This document shows, in pieces, positions 53,920 through 64,000 of a DNA stretch of 64,000 nucleotides (its first letter is position 1; every line of letters begins with the position of its first letter). Source of the stretch: Halorubrum saccharovorum DSM 1137 (GTDB taxonomy: Archaea > Halobacteriota > Halobacteria > Halobacteriales > Haloferacaceae); contig NZ_AOJE01000010.1 in the NCBI RefSeq assembly GCF_000337915.1, positions 97,653 to 161,652 on the forward strand, in the 5' to 3' direction. Position numbers and translations under genes: made by a program. The notes beneath the pieces were generated by a model. It was not told where the DNA came from. It worked only from the letters and a program-made list of their open reading frames with translations, and did not search any database.

Positions 53920-53974
53920 GGGCGCCCGAATCGGTCCCGAGGGCCTAAGACGCTCGTATGCGAACTGTTAAACG

Positions 53975-54544
53975 ATGACCGAACGCGAACCGCGGTCGAC
54001 GGGGAGACGGCGCCTGTTGGTCGGCGTCGGTGCGGGACTCTCGCTCGCGGCCGCCGGCTGTCTGGGCGACGAGGGCGCGTCGATCACCCCGATCTCGCTC
54101 GACGGCGAGCGGGCCTGCGACCAGTGCGGCATGATAATCGAAGACCACCCCGGCCCGGTCGGACAGATCCACTTCGAGGACGACGAGCCCGAGGGCGGGC
54201 GGCCGGGGCAGTTCTGCAGCAGCGTCTGCATGTACACCTACCGGTTCGACGCCGAGGACGCGGGGCGGACCGTTCTGGCGGCGTTTCTCACCGACTACTC
54301 GCTCGTCGACCAGGAGGTGTTTCGGGAGGGGTCCGACACGATGTTCTCCTCGCACGTCGGGAGCGAGGCGTTTTCGCGGACGACCGACCTCACCGTCGTC
54401 GCGCGCAGCGAGGTCGTCGGAGCCATGGGACCCGAGCTGATCCCGTTCAGCGACGACGGGGACGTGGAGTCGTTCGTCGACGAGTACGGCGGCGAGCCGA
54501 TGCCCGCCGAGGACGTGGACCGGGGGACGCTGGAAGCCTTATAA
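53975..54544 (+). CDS. nosL: NosL-type copper lipoprotein
   Basis: A 189-residue Tat-exported lipoprotein. Twin-arginine-like GRRRLLVGVGAG precedes a lipobox LAAAGCLG (Cys29). The NosL signature ACDQCGMII (C48, C51, M53) is the Cu(I) site, with a further pair CSSVCMYTY. It delivers copper to nitrous oxide reductase. Divergent from nosD, with which it shares the inverted repeat at 53905. Ends four bases before carB (convergent). Confidence 0.9.
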   Translation: MTEREPRSTGRRRLLVGVGAGLSLAAAGCLGDEGASITPISLDGERACDQCGMIIEDHPGPVGQIHFEDDEPEGGRPGQFCSSVCMYTYRFDAEDAGRTVLAAFLTDYSLVDQEVFREGSDTMFSSHVGSEAFSRTTDLTVVARSEVVGAMGPELIPFSDDGDVESFVDEYGGEPMPAEDVDRGTLEAL

Positions 54545-54547
54545 GCG

Positions 54548-57775
<3,228 letters not shown>

Positions 57776-57837
57776 TATCGCGACGGAGTACGCTCATCGT
57801 AATAAGGTCGGCGATAGAATACGAATCTCGCAGCGAG

Positions 57838-57852
57838 TTTGCGATTTTCGCA
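57838..57852. promoter_or_regulatory. Perfect inverted repeat upstream of carB
   Basis: TTGCGA-TTT-TCGCAA, a perfect 6-base inverted repeat with a 3-base centre, ~63 bases upstream of the carB start on the minus strand. Candidate operator, unknown regulator; it could also serve the divergent lipoprotein gene (58051). Confidence 0.35.
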
Positions 57853-58050
57853 AGTCAGCGCGTACCACGGTGGTTGATAGTACTTGGCACGTTGGTTGGT
57901 AAAGTGCCACGCGGCGGTCGGTGAGACGCCCCGCGGTGGCCGGTGACGTGTCGCGCGATCGGCCAGTAGTGCCGCGCCGCATATCACGGATCGGCGGTTC
58001 GAGGGGTCACCACAAGGAATTTAGCAAAAAGCCGGGAATCTCGGGACGGA

Positions 58051-59061
58051 ATGACCCGTTCCCGCCGCCGCCTCCTCCAACTGCTCGGCGCCTCGGCCGC
58101 GACCGTCGCGACCGCCGGGTGTCTGAGTCCCGGAAGTCTCGACGCGTACGCGCTCCTCGGAGACGAACTGGACCTCTCGTCGATCGGCCGGCCGTACCTG
58201 TGGCCTGACCCGACGGCCATCGACGCCGTGACCCGCGTCGACTTCTCGACGGAGACGAAGACGGCCACGCTCGCGGAGCTGTTCGAGACGGGGAGCGCGA
58301 CCGTGAGACAGTGGCCGCTCGTCGGACGCGACTCGTGGGGGACCGAGACGCGGCCGCGGCCGACGTTCCTCCAACGAGACGGAACCTACTACGAAGTTCG
58401 TATCGCCGAGGAACGACACCTCGAACTGGAGCGGTGGCACTTCGCGGTCGAACGAGTCGGCGAGACGCCGCCCGACGACGCGACGGTCGCCCGACCCCCG
58501 TTCGACCTTTCGACGCAGGACGAGCGCGTGCTCGACGCGGCGCTCGACGCGGTGTACGCGGGCCACGACGGGTTCCTCGGCGACCCGGAGTTCGACGAGC
58601 TACAGACCGTCGAGTACCACCACGAACTCGACGCCGAGGCCAGCGCGCTCGTCCCGTCACCCCCGTTCGATTTCGTCGAGTACGAAGGCGAGCACTTCCG
58701 GCCCGTCGCGGAGCGGCGGACCGTCCGCGTTCCGGAGTGGACGTACACCGTCCACGAGATCGCGGACAGGCGTGCCAGATTCACCGAGCACGCGAGAGGG
58801 GTGATCGTCGAACGCGACCTGGACTCCGCCGGGCTTTCGGAGCCCGCCCGGGGAGTGATGGACGACGCCATCGCCGAGGACCCGCGCCGCTACGAGGAGG
58901 GCGCCCCGCCCTCGGACGCGCTCGCCGACGCCCTGGACACGCTCGGTATCGCGGACGACCTCCAACCGATAGACGGCTACGAGACCCGGGTCGACTTCCG
59001 GAACGTCGTCGTCGGGTATCGAGACGCGGTCTATCGGTTCGATCTGATCGTGACGCCGTAG
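58051..59061 (+). CDS. Tat-exported lipoprotein of unknown function
   Basis: A 336-residue secreted protein. Twin arginine RSRRRLLQLLGASAATVATAGCLS has its lipobox cysteine at residue 24. The rest is acidic with repeated alpha/beta units (DGTYYEVRIAEERHLELERW and VEYEGEHFRPVAERRTVRVP), suggesting a surface-bound beta-rich domain used twice. No enzymatic motif. Start ATG 58051. Confidence 0.8.
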   Translation: MTRSRRRLLQLLGASAATVATAGCLSPGSLDAYALLGDELDLSSIGRPYLWPDPTAIDAVTRVDFSTETKTATLAELFETGSATVRQWPLVGRDSWGTETRPRPTFLQRDGTYYEVRIAEERHLELERWHFAVERVGETPPDDATVARPPFDLSTQDERVLDAALDAVYAGHDGFLGDPEFDELQTVEYHHELDAEASALVPSPPFDFVEYEGEHFRPVAERRTVRVPEWTYTVHEIADRRARFTEHARGVIVERDLDSAGLSEPARGVMDDAIAEDPRRYEEGAPPSDALADALDTLGIADDLQPIDGYETRVDFRNVVVGYRDAVYRFDLIVTP

Positions 59062-59143
59062 CCACCCGCGAGCTGTCGCCGGACGACCGCGCACCCGACC
59101 CCGGCGGCAGCCGGAACGGCGGCTTCCGGTCCCGAGTCGACCC

Positions 59144-59359
59144 TCAGGGCACCAGCCGGTACCGGTAGGGGCGATCCGCGATGACCTCGACCTCGCCGCG
59201 CTCCGCCCACCGGCCCAACACGGTGGCGACGCGGTGGGGGCTGTCGATCTCCTCGCACTCCCCCGCCAGCGCGAGAATCTCCCGCGCCGTCAGCGGCTCG
59301 TCGGCCTCGGCGAGCACGCTGCGGATCCGGTCGTACCGGTCGTATTCGCCGGCGCTCAT
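59144..59359 (-). CDS. Small winged-helix-like protein
   Basis: A 71-residue protein that is essentially one winged helix: YDRIRSVLAEADEPLTAREI, then HRVATVLGRWAERGEVEVIA, ending RPYRYRLVP. Such single-domain helix-turn-helix proteins are common haloarchaeal regulators or parts of repair/modification systems. An AT-rich TATATA patch (~59380-59390) lies just upstream of the ATG at 59359. Confidence 0.65.
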   Translation of the reverse strand: MSAGEYDRYDRIRSVLAEADEPLTAREILALAGECEEIDSPHRVATVLGRWAERGEVEVIADRPYRYRLVP

Positions 59360-59499
59360 ACGTCTTACGTACGGTCCCCGAATATATAGGATTCAGTGAG
59401 ACGCGAGTCGGACAGCCGTCTGACACGAGGGCTGTATCGGTCGTTCTCGGTCGTTTGAGGCGTCGAGCGGAACGGGTTCGAACTGGGCGAGGACCGCGC

Positions 59500-60033
59500 C
59501 TATGCGTACGGGTCCTCGGCCTTGAGGTCGCGCTCGGCGCGGTACTGGTCGACGAACTCGGTCACGTCGAACTCGACCATCTCCTGCTCGAACGCCGAGA
59601 GCGCCTCGTCGTCGTCCGCGTGGCTCACGGCGTGTTCCATCAGTTCGACGACGAGTTCGACGACGATCTCGTGGAGGCGGCGGGAGTCGAACTCCGTCAC
59701 CCACGCCATCGCGTACCCCACGTCGGCGTTCTCGCTGGCGTCGTACGCGACGACGGCCTCGGGGAACTCCTCTAAGACGACCCCGAGCAGGTGCGGCGTG
59801 TCGAACTCCGGCATCTCCTCGCTCGTGGTCTCGATCGCCTCGCGAAGCACCTCGACCAGGAAGTCCGGGAGGAACCGCTCCGGGGGATGCACGTCCATCA
59901 CGACCGCGTGCGTCTCGCCACAGTCGCACTCGAACTCGCGCATCCCCAGGTCCAACTCGCCGGACGCGATCGTCTGCCCGCACGGCAGCTCCAGCGTGTT
60001 CTCGTCACCGCCGGGGACGCGCGGCTGGGACAT
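59500..60033 (-). CDS. DUF5815 family protein
   Basis: A 177-residue protein. A small cysteine-containing start (LELPCGQTI, then FECDCGETHAVVMDVHPPER) is followed by helices and by VVAYDASENADVGYAMAWVTEFDSRRLHE, matching what I recall of DUF5815, a conserved haloarchaeal family of unknown role. The CxC and single Cys could bind zinc. Start ATG 60033. Confidence 0.75.
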   Translation of the reverse strand: MSQPRVPGGDENTLELPCGQTIASGELDLGMREFECDCGETHAVVMDVHPPERFLPDFLVEVLREAIETTSEEMPEFDTPHLLGVVLEEFPEAVVAYDASENADVGYAMAWVTEFDSRRLHEIVVELVVELMEHAVSHADDDEALSAFEQEMVEFDVTEFVDQYRAERDLKAEDPYA

Positions 60034-60094
60034 ACCCGCCGTTGGGCGCTGTCGGGGTTAAAAGGCGCGGAACGGGACGGGTGACACGGGAGAG

Positions 60095-60361
60095 CTACTC
60101 GTCGCCCTCGTAGCCACCGTCATCCGAGACGCTTTCCGCCCCGTCTCCGTCGACGCTCTCGCCGTCGTAGTCCCCGGTTTCGTCGCCGTGATCCTCAGCG
60201 TCCGACTCCGCCTCCACTTCCACTTCCGCCTCAACTTCGATCTCGACCCCGTTCGCCTCGTAGGTGGCTTCGATCACCTCGGCGTCGTCGCGTTCAATCC
60301 GTAGCTCGTCGCTGTCGACCTCGACTTCCACTTCGACATCGACGGTGACATCGTCGGACAT
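60095..60361 (-). CDS. Small, very acidic protein
   Basis: An 88-residue protein of extreme acidity. The first ~60 residues alternate Val/Glu (VDVEVEVEVDSDELRIERDD, then IEVEAEVEVEAES) and suggest beta strands of an amphipathic sheet. The last 28 residues are almost all Asp/Glu/Gly/Ser. Start ATG 60361. Function unknown. Confidence 0.5.
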   Translation of the reverse strand: MSDDVTVDVEVEVEVDSDELRIERDDAEVIEATYEANGVEIEVEAEVEVEAESDAEDHGDETGDYDGESVDGDGAESVSDDGGYEGDE

Positions 60362-60463
60362 GGCCGGGCGTCGATACGCGCCCCGGACGCAAAAACGGTC
60401 GGCGGCGAACGGGGCTCTGCGGTGACGACCGCGAACGGGGCTCCGCGGTGACGACCGCGTCGC

Positions 60464-62686
60464 CTACTGGAACCCGATCCGCCCGCCGGTGTCGCGGATC
60501 GCGTTGCCGCTGCCGCCCTTGAACTGCTGTTCGACCTCCTCGTAGTACGCGAGGATGTCGTCGTTGATCGTGGGGCGCACCGACTCCATCGCGCGCCGGA
60601 AGTGCTTCATCTCCACTTCTTCGGCGTCGTCGTCGTCGCGAAGCGCCTCGATGGCCGCCTCGCGGGCGATCCCCTCCAGGTCGGATCCGACGTAGCCGTC
60701 CGTGATCTCCGCGATCTCGCGGAGGCTCACGTCGGGCGCGAGCGGCGTGTCCTGCGTGTGGATGTCGAGGATCTGCTCGCGGCCCTCCTGGTCGGGCTGG
60801 CCGATCATCACGAGCCGGTCGAACCGCCCCGAGCGCAGCAGCGCGGGGTCGATCATGTCGGGCCGGTTGGTGGCGCCGATCACCATCACGTCGCCCATCT
60901 CCTCTAATCCGTCGAGTTCGGTGAGGAGCTGGTTGACGACGCGTTCGGAGACATTGTTACCCATCTCCTGCCCGCGCGAGGGCGCGAGGCTGTCGAGCTC
61001 GTCGAAGAAGATGATCGTGGGGCTCACCTGCCGGGCCTTCCGGAACGTCTGCCGGATCGCCTTCTCCGACTCGCCGACCCACTTCGAGAGCAGCTGCGGC
61101 CCCCTGACCGAGATGAAGTTCGCGTTCGTCTCGTTGGCGACCGCCTTCGCCATCAGCGTCTTCCCGGTGCCGGGCGGGCCGTACAGCAGCACGCCCTTCG
61201 GCGCGTCGACGCCCATCCGGTCGAACTTCTCGGGAGAGGTGAGGGGCCACTCCACCGACTCCTGAACCTGCTCCTTGGCGCTGGAAAGCCCGCCCACGTC
61301 GTCCCACGAGATCTTCGGGAGCTCGACGAGCACCTCGCGCATCGCCGAGGGCTCCACCTCCGTGAGCGCGCCGGAGAAGTCGTCGCGCTTGACGATCATC
61401 CGGTCGATCAGGCTCGGCGGGACTTCCTCGTCGTCGAGGTCGATCTCGGGGAGGTAGCGCCGGAGCGCCTTCATCGCCGCCTCCTTCGTGAGGCTCTCGA
61501 TGTCGGCGCCGACGAACCCGTGGGTCTCGTCCGCGAGGTGGTCCAGGCTCACGTCGTCCGAGAGCGGCATCCCGCGGGTGTGGATCTGGAGGATCTCCTT
61601 GCGGCCGACCTCGTCGGGGACGCCGATCTCGATCTCGCGGTCGAAGCGCCCGGGGCGGCGGAGCGCGGGGTCGACGCTGTCGACGCGGTTCGTCGCGCCG
61701 ATGACGACCACCTGCCCGCGCGTTTCGAGCCCGTCCATCATCGTCAACAGCTGGGCGACGACGCGGCGCTCGACCTCGCCGGTCACGTCCTCGCGCTTGG
61801 GCGCGATCGAGTCGAGCTCGTCGATGAAGATGATCGAGGGCGACTCCTCCTTCGCGTCCTCGAAGATCTCCCGGAGCTGCTGTTCGGACTCGCCGTAGTA
61901 CTTCGAGATGATCTCCGGGCCGGCGATCGAGAAGAACGACGCCGAGGTCTCGTTGGCGACCGCCTTCGCGAGCAGGGTCTTCCCGGTGCCCGGCGGGCCG
62001 TGCAAGAGGACGCCCTGCGGCGGCTCGATCCCGAGCTTCGAGAAGATCTGCGGGTGTTTCATCGGCAGTTCGACCATCTCGCGGACGCGCTGGATCTCGT
62101 TTTGCAGGCCGCCGATGTCCTCGTAAGTGATCCCGCCGCCGGTCTTCTCGAACCCGGAGATCGGCTCCTCGCGGAGTTCGACCTCGGTGTCCTCGGTGAT
62201 GAGACAGACGCCGTCGGGCTCCGTCTCCACCGCGATCAGCGGGATCGCCTGGCCGGGCGACCGCATGAACGGGTGGTTCGTCGACGACATCACGGGGACG
62301 ATGTCGCGCTCGACGACCGGCCGCTTGAGGATCTGGCGTTTCACCATGCCGGCGGCGTCGGAGCCGAACTGGACCGACGCCTCCTCGGGCGGGGCCAAGA
62401 CGAGCTTCTCGGCCTTCTCGGCCTCCGCCTTCCGGATCGTCACGCGCTCGCCGATGCCGACGTCGGCGTTCTGGCGAGTGAAGCCGTCGACGCGGACCGT
62501 GTCGGTGTTCCAGTCCTGGCGGTCGGCGCGCCAGACCTTCGCGGCGGTGGTCTCCGCGCCCTCGATCTCGATGATGTCGCCGGGCGAGAGCTTGAGGTGC
62601 AACAGCGTGTCGGGGTCGAGTCGGGCGATGCCGCGCCCCGAGTCGTTCGGGTACGCCTTCGCCACTTCGAGTTGAACTTCGTTCAT
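60464..62686 (-). CDS. cdc48: Cdc48/VCP-type AAA+ ATPase
   Basis: A 740-residue protein. The N domain (residues 1-~180) carries the double-psi barrel ([21 protein letters not shown]). D1 and D2 AAA+ modules each have Walker [19 protein letters not shown] or [18 protein letters not shown], Walker [15 protein letters not shown] or [14 protein letters not shown], and arginine finger regions [11 protein letters not shown] and [11 protein letters not shown]. It unfolds substrates for the proteasome in archaea. Start ATG 62686; a likely promoter follows upstream. Confidence 0.98.
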   Translation of the reverse strand: MNEVQLEVAKAYPNDSGRGIARLDPDTLLHLKLSPGDIIEIEGAETTAAKVWRADRQDWNTDTVRVDGFTRQNADVGIGERVTIRKAEAEKAEKLVLAPPEEASVQFGSDAAGMVKRQILKRPVVERDIVPVMSSTNHPFMRSPGQAIPLIAVETEPDGVCLITEDTEVELREEPISGFEKTGGGITYEDIGGLQNEIQRVREMVELPMKHPQIFSKLGIEPPQGVLLHGPPGTGKTLLAKAVANETSASFFSIAGPEIISKYYGESEQQLREIFEDAKEESPSIIFIDELDSIAPKREDVTGEVERRVVAQLLTMMDGLETRGQVVVIGATNRVDSVDPALRRPGRFDREIEIGVPDEVGRKEILQIHTRGMPLSDDVSLDHLADETHGFVGADIESLTKEAAMKALRRYLPEIDLDDEEVPPSLIDRMIVKRDDFSGALTEVEPSAMREVLVELPKISWDDVGGLSSAKEQVQESVEWPLTSPEKFDRMGVDAPKGVLLYGPPGTGKTLMAKAVANETNANFISVRGPQLLSKWVGESEKAIRQTFRKARQVSPTIIFFDELDSLAPSRGQEMGNNVSERVVNQLLTELDGLEEMGDVMVIGATNRPDMIDPALLRSGRFDRLVMIGQPDQEGREQILDIHTQDTPLAPDVSLREIAEITDGYVGSDLEGIAREAAIEALRDDDDAEEVEMKHFRRAMESVRPTINDDILAYYEEVEQQFKGGSGNAIRDTGGRIGFQ

Positions 62687-62894
62687 GGTTCCTCGCGGGG
62701 GTTATCCGTAACTGCACCCGGTTCGGGAATAAGCCTGTTGCCCCTGTCGGCGCCGCCGGTTCCCCCGAGCGATCCGGGAGCTGCGGCGATCTGTGCCATC
62801 ATGTAGCACGGTATGAGATCCGCAGTTAAAACGCCGTCGCATGGGCGGGTTTTCGCCGTCTCCGCGGAGCGCCCGGCGGGTCGATCTCCCGGTC

Positions 62895-63995
62895 TCAGGC
62901 GATCTTCATCATCCGGGTCTCGAACTTGCCGACGCGAACGCGGACCCATCCCGCGAGCTCCGCGTCGAGTTCGGGGTCGTCGGTGTCGACCCGGAGCGCC
63001 CGCACGTCGTCGAGCTTCGTCCGCGATGCGACGATCTGAACGTCACACCGCCGGATCACCGCCGGCGACAGCTGCGGGTTCCCGCGCCCGAAGACGAACC
63101 CCTGCCCACCGATGGGCGAGACGACGATCACGTTCTCCTCGCCGAGCGCGTCGAGGATCTCCTGCTCGGTCCCGTCCCGGACCACCACCTCGCCGTCGCG
63201 CCACACGTCGACGCCGATCGGCGACGGCTCGAACCCGAGTTCCGCCTTGATCGCGCCGACCGTCGATCCCGGACCGAGCACGAAGGTGACCCCCTCTCCC
63301 TCTCGCTCCCGGATGTCGTCGGCGACGCCCTCGGCCAGCGATTCGACCGTCCCGCTCGCGGTCTGTTTCGACGACTGGAGGTCGTCGGCGACCGGGACGC
63401 GCGCGACCGCGCGGAGCTCCGGACGGACCTCCCCCTCCCGGTAGGCGTCCTCGTCGATGTCCATCACCTCGCGGCGCTCGGTGCGGGAGAAGGAGGCCGC
63501 GACCTCGGCGGCGTCCTCGGGCGAGACGGCGAACACGGACGAGTACACCTTCACGCCCGCCGGAACGCCCAGCATCGGTGTCTCGGTTCCGCTCCGTTCC
63601 AGCGCCGTCGCCACGTCGGTCGCCGTGCCGTCGCCGCCGACGAAGAGGACGAGGTCCACCGGGTCGTCGCCGCCGACGAACGCCTCGACGACGCGCGCGG
63701 TGTGTTCGGCCGTCGTCTCCGTGGGGTCGGGCGTCGCGCCGTCGAACGGGTCGACCACGCGAGCCGGCTCGAAGCCGGCGTCGCGGACCAGCCGCTCGCC
63801 CATGGGGTCGGCGGCGGTCGAGACGCGCGTCTCGGGGGCGACCGCCGCGAGCCGGTCCAACGCCCGTCGCGCCCGGTCCGGCGCCCGCGGCTCCGCGCCG
63901 CGCTCGACCGCCTCTTCCACCTTCCCGTCGGTGCCCTTGAGCCCGACGCGGCCCCCCATCCCGGCGACCGGGTTCACCGCGAATCCGACGTGCAT
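62895..63995 (-). CDS. ATP-NAD kinase-like protein
   Basis: A 366-residue protein. Diacylglycerol/NAD-kinase-fold motifs are visible: GFAVNPVAGMGG, VGGDGTATDVAT (residues 119-130), GVPAGVKVYSSVFA and VSPIGGQGFVFGRGNPQLSP. This is the archaeal/AcoX-type NAD-kinase-like group, which differs from the usual NADK. It probably phosphorylates NAD(+) or another small substrate. Start ATG 63995, six bases from the window end. Confidence 0.85.
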   Translation of the reverse strand: MHVGFAVNPVAGMGGRVGLKGTDGKVEEAVERGAEPRAPDRARRALDRLAAVAPETRVSTAADPMGERLVRDAGFEPARVVDPFDGATPDPTETTAEHTARVVEAFVGGDDPVDLVLFVGGDGTATDVATALERSGTETPMLGVPAGVKVYSSVFAVSPEDAAEVAASFSRTERREVMDIDEDAYREGEVRPELRAVARVPVADDLQSSKQTASGTVESLAEGVADDIREREGEGVTFVLGPGSTVGAIKAELGFEPSPIGVDVWRDGEVVVRDGTEQEILDALGEENVIVVSPIGGQGFVFGRGNPQLSPAVIRRCDVQIVASRTKLDDVRALRVDTDDPELDAELAGWVRVRVGKFETRMMKIA

Positions 63996-64000
63996 GTCGG

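Overview
The window is chromosomal DNA of a haloarchaeon (class Halobacteria), possibly Halorubrum or a relative. The core is GC-rich (mostly 65-70%), the proteins are very acidic, many genes have a TATA-like box about 25 bases before the start codon (leaderless mRNAs), and there are haloarchaeal markers: archaeal GAPDH, F420 enzymes, Cdc48, MBF1, DUF5518 and DUF5815 proteins, and Tat-type lipoproteins. The genus is an inference.

Layout. 1-4500 is accessory: the end of a CRISPR array (10 repeats, no cas genes in view), an MNT-HEPN toxin-antitoxin pair with a palindromic operator over its start codon, a decayed integrase tail, a ribbon-helix-helix regulator and an apparently intact integrase. 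4600-14000 is core: CinA, a methyltransferase, a receiver-PAS protein, thymidine kinase, an amidohydrolase, an HD phosphohydrolase, a universal stress protein, MBF1 and a PurD-like ATP-grasp enzyme with an unusually AT-rich middle. 14100-18250 is a compact nitric-oxide/heme/peroxide block (truncated hemoglobin, a stand-alone HemA-dimerisation-like protein, DUF2249, a micro-ORF plus cupin, and katG). Four of its start codons lie 43-47 bases from a CGAA-N4-TTCG-type palindrome. 18300-39700 is mostly core metabolism and signalling: type II GAPDH, Tsr3, CofE plus a Mer-like F420 enzyme, a transducer, a site-2 protease, an ornithine-cyclodeaminase-like protein and a sulfurtransferase. Two copies of a dispersed non-coding repeat and several short tandem repeats are interspersed.

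A tRNA-Tyr gene at 39735 is followed by an AT-rich islet with one orphan membrane protein. At 42045-45272 lies the most unusual locus: five closely packed genes of unknown function. Three are small paralogues, the fourth is a coiled-coil/beta/PASTA/helix-hairpin-helix protein with a perfect SQTDAA repeat, and the fifth is a small protein with an I9-like look. A receiver-PAS-histidine kinase follows. I regard this operon as the best candidate for an undescribed system.

49155-54544 holds nitrous-oxide-reductase maturation genes (nosY, nosF, nosD with a NosL-like N-terminal domain, and nosL) without nosZ. Together with the 14-15 kb block this suggests a denitrifying or NO-handling lifestyle. 54548-63995 is core again: carB, a Tat lipoprotein, small regulators, Cdc48 and an NAD-kinase-like protein.
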